64,000 nt of DNA from Hydrogenophaga sp. 2FB (GCF_005503365.1 NZ_SCML01000024.1:1-64000), one strand, 5' to 3'. Counted from the stretch's first letter, positions 30,208 to 39,229 are shown. A program made the numbers and translations. Notes: generated from the letters alone by a model not told the origin.

Positions 30208-31887
30208 TCAGCGCAACTCGCGCCGCAGGATCTTGCCCACCGGTGTCTTGGGCAGTTCGGTGCGGAACTCCACCACCTTGGGCTGCTTATAGCCGGTGAG
30301 GTTCTCTTTGCAATAGGCGCGCACCTGAGCCTCGGTCAGGCTCTCGTCCTTCTTCACGATCACCAGCTTGACCGCCTCGCCCGATTTGTCGTCGGGCACA
30401 CCCACCACCGCGCATTCCAGCACGCCAGCCAGCTGGGCCACCACGTCTTCCACCTCGTTGGGGTACACGTTGAAGCCGCTGACCAGCACCATGTCCTTCT
30501 TGCGGTCCACGATCTTGAAGTAGCCGCGCGCGTCCATCACGCCGATGTCGCCGGACTTGAAGTAACCGTCGGGCGTCATGACCTTGGCGGTTTCATCGGG
30601 GCGCTGCCAGTAACCCGCCATCACCTGCGGGCCCTTGATGGCGATCTCTCCCGGCTGCCCCATCGGCACCTCGTTGCCGTCGTCGTCCAGGCACTTCATG
30701 AAGGTGTTGGGCAAGGGAACGCCGATGGTGCCGGTGTATTCCTTGTTGGTGGTCGGGTTGCAGCTGGCCGACGGACTGGTCTCGCTCAGGCCATAACCTT
30801 CGCAGATCGGGCAACCGGTTTTCTCCAGCCACAGCTTGGCGACCGCGCTTTGCACCGCCATGCCACCGCCCACCGAGACCTTGAGGTGGCTCCAGTCGAC
30901 GGTGTTGAAATCGGGGTGGTTGGCCAGGCCGTTGAACAGCGTGTTGACGGCCGGGAAACTGTGGAAGTTGTGCTTGGAAAGTTCCTTGAGCACCGCGGCG
31001 AGGTCGCGTGGATTCGGGATGAGGATGGTCTTCCCGCCCGTGCGCATCGACAGCATCATGTTCACCGTGAACGCGAAGATGTGGTACAGCGGCAGGGCGC
31101 ACACGCTGGTGGGCTGCTGACCGGCGGGCACATTCTTCATCACCGGGTCGTTCCAGGCCTCGGACTGCAGCACGTTGGCGATCACGTTGCGGTGTTGCAG
31201 CACCGCGCCCTTGCTCACGCCGGTGGTGCCGCCGGTGTACTGCAGCAGCGCCATGTCGTCGGGCTTGATCTCGGGGCGCTTGAAGGTGCCACGCGAGCCC
31301 TTGGCAATCGCGTCGTTGAAACGCACCGCTTGCGGCAGGTTGAAGGCCGGCACCATCTTCTTGACGTTGCGCACCACGTAGTTCACCAGCGCGCCCTTGA
31401 GCAAACCGAGCTGGTCGCCCATGGCCGCGAGCACCACGTGCTTGACCGGCGTGTTGGCGACGCACTGCTCCAGCGTATGCGCGAAGTTCTCGATGATCAC
31501 GATGGCCTTGGCACCCGAGTCCTTGAGCTGGTGCTCGAGCTCGCGCGGCGTGTACAGCGGGTTGACGTTGACCACCACGAAGCCGGCGCGCAGGATGCCC
31601 GCCACCGCCACCGGGTACTGGGGCACGTTGGGCATCATGATGGCCACGCGGTCGCCCTTGACCAGCCCCAGGCCCTGCAGGTAGGCCGCCAGGGCCTGCG
31701 ACAGGCTGTCGGTCTGCGCGAAACTCACGTCCTTGCCCATGAAGCTGTAGGCGGTGCGGCCGGCGTGCTTCTGGAAGCTCTCCTCCATCAAATGCACCAG
31801 CGACGGGTACTGCGCCACGTCGATGTCGGCAGGCACGCCGGCGGGGTAGGCGCCCAGCCAGGGGCGATGGGCCGTGGATTCGGTCAT
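30208..31887 (-). CDS. fadD: Long-chain-fatty-acid-CoA ligase
   Basis: This AMP-forming ligase activates fatty acids with ATP and CoA. The 559-residue protein has the phosphate loop YTGGTTGVSKGA, the GYGLSETSP motif and the C-terminal hinge GYFKIVDRKKDMVLVSGFNVYPNEVE and lysine-containing KTPVGKILRR. The start is the ATG giving MTESTAHRPWLGAYP; the extra upstream frame is not expected. It is monocistronic with its own terminator. The ligase at 52435 is a diverged paralogue sharing the N-terminal RPWLxxYPxG block. Confidence 0.92.
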   Translation of the reverse strand: MTESTAHRPWLGAYPAGVPADIDVAQYPSLVHLMEESFQKHAGRTAYSFMGKDVSFAQTDSLSQALAAYLQGLGLVKGDRVAIMMPNVPQYPVAVAGILRAGFVVVNVNPLYTPRELEHQLKDSGAKAIVIIENFAHTLEQCVANTPVKHVVLAAMGDQLGLLKGALVNYVVRNVKKMVPAFNLPQAVRFNDAIAKGSRGTFKRPEIKPDDMALLQYTGGTTGVSKGAVLQHRNVIANVLQSEAWNDPVMKNVPAGQQPTSVCALPLYHIFAFTVNMMLSMRTGGKTILIPNPRDLAAVLKELSKHNFHSFPAVNTLFNGLANHPDFNTVDWSHLKVSVGGGMAVQSAVAKLWLEKTGCPICEGYGLSETSPSASCNPTTNKEYTGTIGVPLPNTFMKCLDDDGNEVPMGQPGEIAIKGPQVMAGYWQRPDETAKVMTPDGYFKSGDIGVMDARGYFKIVDRKKDMVLVSGFNVYPNEVEDVVAQLAGVLECAVVGVPDDKSGEAVKLVIVKKDESLTEAQVRAYCKENLTGYKQPKVVEFRTELPKTPVGKILRRELR

Positions 31888-32027
31888 TCGGAAGCTCCTC
31901 GTTCTTGTCAATGCACCCAATCGCGCATTGTCTGTGGAAAGTTTTACGCCAGACCTCGTGTTTTTCCCTTACGCGGTTCTGACAGGCGGTGCCCATGTAT
32001 AGCAGGTGACAGGCCAGGGAGGCGCTA

Positions 32028-32066
32028 CAAAAACCGAAGGGCCGGTGTTGCCACGGGCCCTTCGGG
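32028..32066 (-). terminator. Rho-independent terminator at end of pnt operon
   Basis: On the minus strand a 10-bp stem (plus-strand CCGAAGGGCC at 32034-32043 and GGCCCTTCGG at 32056-32065, 12-base loop) is followed by TTTTTG. It is 29 bases past the pntB stop and closes the seven-gene unit. Confidence 0.85.
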
Positions 32067-32094
32067 AGAAACACTGCGGAGACGAGGCCGGGCC

Positions 32095-33519
32095 TTACTC
32101 GATGGCCTTGGTCATGTCCTCGACGACCTTCTTGGCGTCACCGAAGACCATCATGGTCTTGTTCATGTAGAACAGCTCGTTGTCCAGGCCGGCGTAACCC
32201 GCGGCCATGGAGCGCTTGTTCACGATCACGGTCTTGGCCTTGTAGGCCTCCAGGATCGGCATGCCGTAGATCGTGCTGCCCTTTTGCAAGGCGGCGGGGT
32301 TCACCACGTCGTTGGCGCCCAGGATGATCGCCACGTCGGCCTGGCCGAACTCACCGTTGATGTCTTCCATTTCGAACACCTGGTCGTACGGCACCTCGGC
32401 CTCGGCCAGCAGCACGTTCATGTGCCCCGGCATGCGCCCGGCCACCGGATGGATCGCGTACTTCACCGTGATGCCCTTCTCGGTCAGCTTGTGGGCCAGC
32501 TCTTTCACCGCGTGCTGCGCACGGGCGACCGCCAGGCCGTAGCCCGGCACGATCACCACGGTCTCGGCGTTGCCCAGCACGAAGGCCGCGTCGTCGGCGC
32601 TGCCGCTCTTGACCGGGCGTGCTTCGGCCTTGGCACCGCCGGCGGTCGCGGTCTCACCGCCGAAGCCACCCAGGATCACGTTGAAGAACGAGCGGTTCAT
32701 GGCCTTGCACATGATGTAGCTCAGGATCGCGCCCGAAGAGCCCACCAGCGAGCCGGCAATGATCAGCATCGAGTTGTTGAGCGAGAAGCCGATGCCGGCC
32801 GCCGCCCAGCCCGAGTAGCTGTTGAGCATGGAGACCACCACCGGCATGTCCGCGCCACCGATCGGGATGATGATCAGCACGCCCAGGATGAAGCCCAGCG
32901 CGATCACCAGCACGATGTCCATCCAGCTCTGCGAATGCCAGAAGCCGAAGCAGAAGAACACCACGGCCAGGCCCAGCAGCAGGTTGAGCTTGTGCTGGCC
33001 GGGGAACTGCACCGGTGCGCCCTGGAACAGGCGGAACTTGTACTTGCCCGAGAGCTTGCCGAAGGCGATGACCGAGCCGGAAAAGGTGACCGCGCCGATG
33101 AAGGCGCCCAGCGCGAGTTCGATGCGGTTGCCGCCCGGGATCGGGGCACCGTTGGCAACGATGCCGAACGCCCAGGGTTCGGCCACCACGGCCACGGCGA
33201 TACAGACCGCGGCCAGGCCGATCATGCTGTGCATGAAGGCAACCAGTTCGGGCATCTTGGTCATCTCGACCCGGTTGGCCATGAGGGCGCCGATGGCGCC
33301 ACCCACGACCAGGCCACCCAGCACCCAGGCCATACCTTCGGCCTTGCCGCCGGAGAGCTCGATGATGAGCGCGGCGGTGGTGAGCACGGCGATGGCCATG
33401 CCCGTCATGCCGAAGACGTTGCCCCGGATCGAAGTGGTCGGGTGCGACAGGCCCTTCAAGGCCTGGATGAAGCAGACGCTGGCGACGAGGTACAGCAGCG
33501 TGACGAGGTTCATGCTCAT
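32095..33519 (-). CDS. pntB: NAD(P) transhydrogenase beta subunit
   Basis: PntB holds the NADP(H)-binding domain and most of the proton channel of the membrane transhydrogenase that makes NADPH from NADH. The 474-residue protein has about nine membrane helices, then the domain III blocks VIVPGYGLAVARAQHAV and HPVAGRMPGHMNVLLAEA. The start overlaps the pntAB stop by four bases (ATGA). Confidence 0.95.
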   Translation of the reverse strand: MSMNLVTLLYLVASVCFIQALKGLSHPTTSIRGNVFGMTGMAIAVLTTAALIIELSGGKAEGMAWVLGGLVVGGAIGALMANRVEMTKMPELVAFMHSMIGLAAVCIAVAVVAEPWAFGIVANGAPIPGGNRIELALGAFIGAVTFSGSVIAFGKLSGKYKFRLFQGAPVQFPGQHKLNLLLGLAVVFFCFGFWHSQSWMDIVLVIALGFILGVLIIIPIGGADMPVVVSMLNSYSGWAAAGIGFSLNNSMLIIAGSLVGSSGAILSYIMCKAMNRSFFNVILGGFGGETATAGGAKAEARPVKSGSADDAAFVLGNAETVVIVPGYGLAVARAQHAVKELAHKLTEKGITVKYAIHPVAGRMPGHMNVLLAEAEVPYDQVFEMEDINGEFGQADVAIILGANDVVNPAALQKGSTIYGMPILEAYKAKTVIVNKRSMAAGYAGLDNELFYMNKTMMVFGDAKKVVEDMTKAIE

Positions 33520-33842
33520 TTCGCGGCCCCTTCAATCGCTGCGGGTGCCTTGCGTTCTTTCTTCTTGAACATTTCCAGCATGCGCCGGGTGACGAGGAAG
33601 CCACCGAAGACGTTGACCGCGGCCAGCGCCACGGCCAGCACGCCCATGGTCTTGCCCAGGTTCGTCTCGGTCAGCGCGGCGGCCAGCATGGCACCGACGA
33701 TCACGATGGCGGAGATCGCGTTGGTCACGGCCATCAGCGGCGTGTGCAGCGCGGGCGTGACGTTCCACACCACGTGGTAGCCCACGTAGATGGCCAGCAC
33801 GAAGATGATGAGGTTGAGGATGGTGGGGGATACGGCTTCCAT
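33516..33842 (-). CDS. pntAB: NAD(P) transhydrogenase alpha subunit, membrane part
   Basis: This 108-residue protein supplies the extra membrane helices (about three) of the split alpha subunit. It has the family block GYHVVWNVTPALHTPLMAVTNAISAI and a Lys-rich C-terminus. It is coupled to pntB by a four-base overlap and is separated from pntAA by panD. Confidence 0.93.
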   Translation of the reverse strand: MEAVSPTILNLIIFVLAIYVGYHVVWNVTPALHTPLMAVTNAISAIVIVGAMLAAALTETNLGKTMGVLAVALAAVNVFGGFLVTRRMLEMFKKKERKAPAAIEGAAK

Positions 33843-33857
33843 GGCAATGTCCTCGCG

Positions 33858-34220
33858 TCAGATTTTCTTGATTTCGGAGATGCGGTTGCCCTCACCGAGC
33901 AGCACCACGCTGGGCTTCCAGTGGGGCACCATGTCGTCAGCGACCGGTGCGTAGGTGCAGATGATCAGCAGATCGCCCACATGCGCCTTGCGCGCGGCCG
34001 CGCCATTGAGCGAGATCGCGCCCGAGCCGCGAGCGGCCTTGATGATGTAGGTGGAGAAGCGCTCGCCGTTGTTGACGTTGTAGAGCTCGATCTTCTCGAA
34101 CTCGCGCATGTCGGCGGCGTCGAGCAGGTCTTCGTCGATCCCGCAGGAACCTTCGTAGTGCAGGTCGGCTTCGGTCACGGTTGCGCGATGCAGTTTCGCG
34201 CGCAGCATTACTCGGTTCAT
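33858..34220 (-). CDS. panD: Aspartate 1-decarboxylase
   Basis: PanD makes beta-alanine for pantothenate and CoA. The 120-residue proenzyme cleaves itself between G24 and S25 (YEGSCGID), leaving a pyruvoyl group. Other family blocks are [14 protein letters not shown] and GDLLIICTY. The gene sits between the two halves of the transhydrogenase alpha subunit, overlapping pntAA by four bases and 15 bases ahead of pntAB, so it should be co-transcribed with them. Confidence 0.95.
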   Translation of the reverse strand: MNRVMLRAKLHRATVTEADLHYEGSCGIDEDLLDAADMREFEKIELYNVNNGERFSTYIIKAARGSGAISLNGAAARKAHVGDLLIICTYAPVADDMVPHWKPSVVLLGEGNRISEIKKI

Positions 34221-35350
34221 TTGCGTTTCACTTCACCGTTGTGGGTCATCAGGCAGGCAGCGACGATGTCGTCGTCCATGGGAACCTGCACCGCCGTGGC
34301 GTCTTTGGGCAGCACCAGCTTGAGGAAGTCCAGCACGTTGCGCGCGTACAGCGCGGACGCATCGGCGCCCACCATGGCCGCCAGGTTGGTTTCACCCACG
34401 ATGGTCACGCCGTGTTTGACCACGGTCTTGTCGGCCTCGGACAGCGGGCAGTTGCCCCCCACGCCGTCCGCGCCCTTGCCGGCGGCAATGTCCACGATCA
34501 CGCTGCCGGGCTTCATGGCCTTGACCATGTCTTCGGTGATCAGCACCGGCGCGGCACGCCCGGGGATCAGCGCGGTGGAGATCACCACATCGGCCTGGGC
34601 CACGCGCTTGGCCACCTCGACCTTCTGGCGTTCCAGCCAGCTCGGGGGCATCGGGCGGGCATAACCACCCACGCCTTCGGCCGCTTCTTTCTCTTCGGCG
34701 GTCTCGTACGGCACGTCGATGAACTTGCCGCCCAAGGACTCGATCTGTTCCTTCACGCTCGGGCGCACGTCGGACGCTTCGATCACCGCGCCCAGGCGCT
34801 TGGCCGTGGCAATCGCCTGCAGGCCGGCCACGCCGACGCCCAGGATCACGACACGCGCGGCCTTGACCGTGCCCGCCGCCGTCATCAGCATGGGGAAGAA
34901 GCGCTGGTAGTGGTGCGCGGCCAGCATCACGGCCTTGTAGCCGGCGATGTTGGCTTGCGACGAGAGCACATCCATGCTCTGCGCGCGCGTGGTGCGCGGT
35001 GCGGCTTCGAGTGCGAAGGCGGTGAGCCCCGCGCTGGCCATGCGCTGCAGGCCCGAAGCGTCGAAGGGGTTGAGCATGCCGACCACGGTCGCGCCCGACT
35101 TCATCTGCGCGAGCTCGCTGTCGCTGGGCGTGCGCACCTTGAGCACCAGGTCGCAACCGAGCGCGCCGGGGGCGTCGGTGATTTCTGCACCGACGGCCGT
35201 GTAGGCCGCGTCGGTCGCGCTGGCGGCAACGCCGGCGCCCGACTGCACGCGCACGGTGTGGCCTTGCGCCACGTATTTCTTCGCCGTTTCCGGGGTCACG
35301 GCCACACGGGTCTCACCCGCTGCCGTTTCGGCGGGAACTCCAATCTTCAT
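34217..35350 (-). CDS. pntAA: NAD(P) transhydrogenase alpha subunit, NAD-binding part
   Basis: This 377-residue soluble domain I binds NAD(H). It starts [20 protein letters not shown] and has the Rossmann loop [21 protein letters not shown] and [15 protein letters not shown], as in alanine dehydrogenase. The start has a GAGG ribosome site. Only 11 bases separate it from the upstream quinone-oxidoreductase gene on the same strand, leaving no room for an ordinary separate promoter. Confidence 0.94.
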   Translation of the reverse strand: MKIGVPAETAAGETRVAVTPETAKKYVAQGHTVRVQSGAGVAASATDAAYTAVGAEITDAPGALGCDLVLKVRTPSDSELAQMKSGATVVGMLNPFDASGLQRMASAGLTAFALEAAPRTTRAQSMDVLSSQANIAGYKAVMLAAHHYQRFFPMLMTAAGTVKAARVVILGVGVAGLQAIATAKRLGAVIEASDVRPSVKEQIESLGGKFIDVPYETAEEKEAAEGVGGYARPMPPSWLERQKVEVAKRVAQADVVISTALIPGRAAPVLITEDMVKAMKPGSVIVDIAAGKGADGVGGNCPLSEADKTVVKHGVTIVGETNLAAMVGADASALYARNVLDFLKLVLPKDATAVQVPMDDDIVAACLMTHNGEVKRK

Positions 35351-35361
35351 GCAAGCCTCGT

Positions 35362-36369
35362 TCAGTTCGGTGTGGCGGACGCGTCGCAGAGCACCACCAC
35401 GGTGCCCATCTTTTTCTTCGCTTCGACAGCCAGGTGGGCCTTCGCCGTGTCTTGCAGCGGGAAACGCTGGTCCACGCTGTGGATCGCATTCGGCGTCTCC
35501 CGGGTCCAGCGCTGGACCCCGAGCTGCGCCTCGCGCCGCACGCCCGCGGACAGGCCGGACAGGTACAGGCCGCGCAAGCGCAGGTTCTTGCGGATGACGC
35601 TCGACAAGGGCAGCGCCGTCACGGCATTCGGGCCGATCGCGTACGACACCCAGGTCGCGCCCTCGCTGGCGACGTTCATCACCAGATCGCTGTTGGCCAC
35701 CGCGTCGACATCGACAATGCGGTGCACGCCCTGCGGACCGGCCGCGTCGCGCACCTGCTGCAGGGCATCGGCGGCGGTGTAGATCACCACGGCATCGGCA
35801 CCGGCGCGGCGCGCGTGCTCGGCCTTCTCGGAGCTGCTCACGGTGGCGATGACTTTGGCGCCGCCCCACTTGGCGAGCTGCACCGCGTAGTGACCCACCG
35901 CACCCGCGCCGCCGGTGACCAGCACCACGCGCCCCTGGATGGGGTTTTCGTCAAACAAGGCGAGGTAAGCCGTCATGCCGGGAATGCCCAGGCAGGCGCC
36001 CTCCTCGTCGCTGATGTGGTCCGGGAGTTGGCACGCCAGCTCCTCGGGCAGGCAGATGTACTGCGCGGCGGTGCCAAAGGCCCGGCCGCGTTGGCCGAAG
36101 TAGACCCACACGCGTTCGCCCACACGTTGCGCGCTCACACCCTCGCCGACCGCGTCGATCACACCGGCGCCGTCGCTGTTGGGAATGATCTGCGCGAACT
36201 CCATCGCATGAAGGCGGCCGGCACGCCGGTTCGCATCCGCCGGGTTCACCGCCGATGCGCTCAAGCGCACGCGGACTTCACCCGGCCCGGGTGTGGGCGT
36301 CGGGATCTCACCGTAGATGAGAACCTCTTGCGCCGAACCCTGCTTTTCGTACCAGACCGCCTTCATCAT
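35362..36369 (-). CDS. MDR-family NADPH:quinone reductase-like oxidoreductase
   Basis: This 335-residue zinc-free medium-chain oxidoreductase has the N-terminal GroES-like fold (VRVRLSASAVNPADANRRAG) and the NADPH loop VVLVTGGAGAVGHYAVQLAKWGGAKV. It probably reduces an enone or quinone with NADPH. It lies two bases downstream of the CurA-like gene and 11 upstream of pntAA. NADPH use by two reductases would fit co-expression with transhydrogenase. The substrate is unknown. Confidence 0.83.
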   Translation of the reverse strand: MMKAVWYEKQGSAQEVLIYGEIPTPTPGPGEVRVRLSASAVNPADANRRAGRLHAMEFAQIIPNSDGAGVIDAVGEGVSAQRVGERVWVYFGQRGRAFGTAAQYICLPEELACQLPDHISDEEGACLGIPGMTAYLALFDENPIQGRVVLVTGGAGAVGHYAVQLAKWGGAKVIATVSSSEKAEHARRAGADAVVIYTAADALQQVRDAAGPQGVHRIVDVDAVANSDLVMNVASEGATWVSYAIGPNAVTALPLSSVIRKNLRLRGLYLSGLSAGVRREAQLGVQRWTRETPNAIHSVDQRFPLQDTAKAHLAVEAKKKMGTVVVLCDASATPN

Positions 36370-36371
36370 GT

Positions 36372-37364
36372 TCAGCCCACCTTGACGAGTTGCTTGCCGA
36401 AGTTCTTGCCCGTCAACATCCGGATGAACGCATCCGGCGCGTTGAGGAGGTCGTCGGCGACGTCTTCCTTGAACTTGATCTTGCCTTCCTTCAGCCAGAC
36501 CGACAGCTCGCCGAGGGCCTTGGGCCAGTACTCGCGGTGGTCGGCGATCACGAAGGCGTAGACCGTCACGCGGTGCATCAGCAACTGGCGCAGACCCTTG
36601 ACGCCGTAGGGCTCCTTGGCGTTGTACTGGCTGACGTTGCCGCACAGCGCGATGCGCGCATGGTCGGCAATGCGCTGCAGCACCGCATCCAGGATGGGAC
36701 CGCCGACGTTTTCGAACAGCACGTCCACGTAGTTGGGCGTGGCCGCGGCCAGTTGTTCTTCGAAGTCGGGTGCGCGGTAGTCCACACATACATCGAAGCC
36801 CAGTTCCTCGACGACGTAGCGGCACTTCTCGGCGCCGCCCGCAATGCCGACGACGCGGCAACCCTTGAGCTTGGCGATCTGGCCGACCACGCCGCCCACG
36901 GCACCCGAAGCGGCGGTCACCACCACGGTTTCGCCCGCCTTCGGCTTGGCCAGTTCCAGCAGGCCGTAGTGCGCCGTCACGCCGGTCATGCCCAGCACGC
37001 CGAGCGCGGCCGAGGTCGAACCCATGGCGGGGTCGAGCACGCGCGCCGTCGTCTTGTTGATGACGCCATAGTGCTGCCAACCCAGGCCGGCGGCCACCAG
37101 CGTGCCCTTGGGCAGCGCGGGCTCACGGCTCTCGATCACCTCACCCACCGTGCCGCCGGGCATCAGTTCGCCGGGCTTGAGCGGCTCGGCGTACGAGCGG
37201 ATCGGGTCCATGCGGGGACGCATGTACGGGTCGAGCGACAGGTACTGGTTGCGCACCAGCGCCTCGCCTTCCTTGAGTTCGGGCAGATCGGACTTCGTGA
37301 TCTCGAAGTCCTCGGGCGTGACCATCCCCTTGGGATGGCGCTTCATGCGGATCTGCGTGTTCAT
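36372..37364 (-). CDS. NADP-dependent double-bond reductase, CurA/leukotriene B4 dehydrogenase type
   Basis: The 330-residue protein has the CurA/PTGR-type N-terminus (RHPKGMVTPEDFEI, YLSLDPYMRPRM) and nucleotide loop VVVTAASGAVGGVVGQIAKLKG, with the FENVGGPILDAVL block. Members reduce alpha,beta-unsaturated ketones with NADPH. The start overlaps the amidohydrolase stop by four bases (ATGA), so the two are translated together. Confidence 0.86.
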   Translation of the reverse strand: MNTQIRMKRHPKGMVTPEDFEITKSDLPELKEGEALVRNQYLSLDPYMRPRMDPIRSYAEPLKPGELMPGGTVGEVIESREPALPKGTLVAAGLGWQHYGVINKTTARVLDPAMGSTSAALGVLGMTGVTAHYGLLELAKPKAGETVVVTAASGAVGGVVGQIAKLKGCRVVGIAGGAEKCRYVVEELGFDVCVDYRAPDFEEQLAAATPNYVDVLFENVGGPILDAVLQRIADHARIALCGNVSQYNAKEPYGVKGLRQLLMHRVTVYAFVIADHREYWPKALGELSVWLKEGKIKFKEDVADDLLNAPDAFIRMLTGKNFGKQLVKVG

Positions 37365-38296
37365 GCGAGTGCTCCCGGGACTTTGCGAAGAATGGCTTCG
37401 GCGTTGCGGTACATGTAGTCGTCCAGGGCTTCGTCCTTGATCGGCAGGTTCAGCGTGTCGCGCACCGAGTCGTCCACGCCGAAGAAGGAATACGCCGATG
37501 CGTAGATGAAGCGCTTGGGCAACCAGTTGATGCCGTCCACATAGGCCTGGCCGCCAGGGGCGAAGGCGTACACGTCGGGCGAGACGAACACGTTCATCAG
37601 ACCGGTCACGTCGCTCTTGAACGCCAGCGCCACGGCTTCGTTCACATATGGGTAGCAGCCATGGCCCAGGATCACCGGCATGGTCGAGTAGCGACGCGCC
37701 ACGCGGTCGAAGCGCACCGGGTCGGTGTGGCTGATGTCGGGGCCGGCCAGCGGGCCGGTCATGAACAACAGCGGGATGTTCAGCTCGGCCACGCGCTCGT
37801 ACAGCGGGAACAGTTTTTCGTCGTCGGCGTACATCGGTGTGCGCGCCAGGCCCGGCTCCAGGCACACGCCCACCAGGCCCATTTCCTTCACCGCGACCTC
37901 GATACCGGCCAGGATCTCCTTCATCGGCTTGTCGAAGTCGATGCCGGCCAGGCCCAGCAGGCGGCGGTTGGTCCGCGCGGTCAGCGCCTGCAGGTCGGTG
38001 TCTTCGATGTGCACCGGCACGGGCCGGTTGACGTTGTGGCGACCGTTCATCAAACCCAGGCGCACGCCCACGGAGTCCATCTCGGAGACCAGCGCGTCCA
38101 GCGCGCGGTCTTCCGAATGCGGCCATGGCTCGGTGGAGATGGCGTACGAGCGGGGCACGGCGTGACCCATGATGCGGTTGACGTTGCCCACCACGTTGGG
38201 CGTGAAGAAGGTGCGGTACGGGCCAGTGGGTGGGCGCAGGCGGAAGTCGATGATCTTGCCGGCCAGGCGGTCGAAGCGGGCTTGGAAGTCGCTCAT
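37361..38296 (-). CDS. Amidohydrolase-2 family protein lacking the HxH metal motif
   Basis: The 311-residue protein has the amidohydrolase_2 (PF04909-like) TIM-barrel pattern: GKIIDFRLRPPTGP at the N-terminus, DFDKPMKEILAGIEVAV in the middle, VILGHGCYPYVNEAV and a C-terminal YRNAEAILRK. The family normally starts with a D-x-H-x-H metal site. Here D17 is followed by R19 and R21, so the first two ligands are arginines. It may be a decarboxylase or hydratase-like variant with a different mechanism. It is the first gene of the seven-gene unit, with AGGAG nine bases before the ATG. Confidence 0.8.
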   Translation of the reverse strand: MSDFQARFDRLAGKIIDFRLRPPTGPYRTFFTPNVVGNVNRIMGHAVPRSYAISTEPWPHSEDRALDALVSEMDSVGVRLGLMNGRHNVNRPVPVHIEDTDLQALTARTNRRLLGLAGIDFDKPMKEILAGIEVAVKEMGLVGVCLEPGLARTPMYADDEKLFPLYERVAELNIPLLFMTGPLAGPDISHTDPVRFDRVARRYSTMPVILGHGCYPYVNEAVALAFKSDVTGLMNVFVSPDVYAFAPGGQAYVDGINWLPKRFIYASAYSFFGVDDSVRDTLNLPIKDEALDDYMYRNAEAILRKVPGALA

Positions 38297-38350
38297 GGGG
38301 TTGTCTCCTGAAGAGCTGGGTTGGGGGTGGAAATCACGTCGTGTGAAGTC

Positions 38351-38378
38351 ACTATACACGATTAATGTCGACATGCAA
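38351..38378 (-). promoter_or_regulatory. Promoter of the amidohydrolase-pnt operon
   Basis: On the minus strand a -35-like TTGCAT (38378-38373) and a -10 TATAGT (38356-38351) are 16 bases apart, 55 bases upstream of the amidohydrolase ATG. The TGTCGACA palindrome (38366-38373) lies between and partly overlaps the -35 element, so a protein bound there would block RNA polymerase. Confidence 0.55.
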
Positions 38379-38397
38379 CATGTCGCGTGATAAATTG
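38361..38397 (+). promoter_or_regulatory. Operator site 1 (TGTCGACA) between amidohydrolase and SDR genes
   Basis: The 37-base block starts ATTAATGTCGACATG and continues ACATGTCGC, then TGATAAATTGA. It contains the palindrome ATGTCGACAT (38365-38374) and a second ATGTCGC half-repeat 15 bases on. It recurs at 59767-59802 with about four mismatches. In the SDR direction TCGACA (38368-38373) and TAAATT (38391-38396) are 17 bases apart and could be -35 and -10. Likely binding site of a GntR-type regulator encoded nearby. Confidence 0.65.
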
Positions 38398-38431
38398 AAC
38401 TTTCCTCCACCACCCGGACAACCGCCCTCCC

Positions 38432-39211
38432 ATGACCTCCTCCCGCTTTGCAGATCCTTTCTCGCTCGAAGGCCGAACCGCACTCGTCACCGGTGCCGGC
38501 CGTGGCATCGGCAGCAGTTGCGCCGTGGCGCTGGCGCGCGCCGGTGCCGACGTGTGGCTGATGGCGCGCAGCGTTGACGAGATCGACGAGGTGGCCGCCC
38601 GCATCCGCGCCGAGGGTGGCAGCGCTCACGCCGTGGCCTGCGACGTGACGGACTCGGCGGCGGTGCGCCTGGTGGTGGCCAGCATGCCGGTGCTCGATGT
38701 GCTGGTGAACAACGCCGGCACCAACACCCCCGAGCCGTTCCTCGACGTGAGCGAGGAACGGCTGGACTTTCTGCTCAACCTGAATGTGCGGGCGATGTTC
38801 CTGGTCGCGCAGGCGGCGGCTCGCAAGATGCTCGAACACCCGGACCGTGCCGCGCGCGGCGGCGCGATCATCAACATGACGTCACAGATGGGCCACGTGG
38901 GGCAGACGCTGCGCAGCGTCTACGTCATGGCCAAGCATGCGCTGGAGGGCCTGACCAAGGCCACGGCGCTGGAACTCACCCCGCTGGGGATTCGCGTGGT
39001 GTCGATCGCGCCCACGATCATCGAGACGCCCATGATCGCCGACCGCATGGCCAGCCCCGACTTCGCCGAGCGCGTGGTCTCGCGCATTCCCATCGGCCGC
39101 GTCGGACAGCCCGACGAGGTGGCGGCCGCGGTGCTGTTCGCCGCTTCGCCAGCGGCCTCGCTGGTGACGGGCAGCACCATCTTCGTCGATGGGGGGTGGA
39201 CGGCGCAATAG
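38432..39211 (+). CDS. SDR-family NAD(P)-dependent oxidoreductase
   Basis: This 259-residue short-chain dehydrogenase has the cofactor motif TGAGRGIG (residues 20-27), NNAG at 93-96, and the catalytic S151, Y164 and K168 (YVMAK). The C-terminal block TGSTIFVDGGWTAQ is typical of sugar/hydroxyacid SDRs. It is preceded by operator site 1, 58 bases upstream, and is divergent from the amidohydrolase operon. It is convergent with the first Bug gene. Substrate unknown. Confidence 0.87.
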   Translation: MTSSRFADPFSLEGRTALVTGAGRGIGSSCAVALARAGADVWLMARSVDEIDEVAARIRAEGGSAHAVACDVTDSAAVRLVVASMPVLDVLVNNAGTNTPEPFLDVSEERLDFLLNLNVRAMFLVAQAAARKMLEHPDRAARGGAIINMTSQMGHVGQTLRSVYVMAKHALEGLTKATALELTPLGIRVVSIAPTIIETPMIADRMASPDFAERVVSRIPIGRVGQPDEVAAAVLFAASPAASLVTGSTIFVDGGWTAQ

Positions 39212-39229
39212 ACAACAACGGCGGCGGAT

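Noticed and set aside
29458..33780. Very long open frame (1440 codons) on the plus strand
   Set aside because: It is antisense to mtnN, fadD and the pnt genes. Its composition is His/Arg/Gly-rich, as expected from the reverse of GC-rich genes, with no domain.
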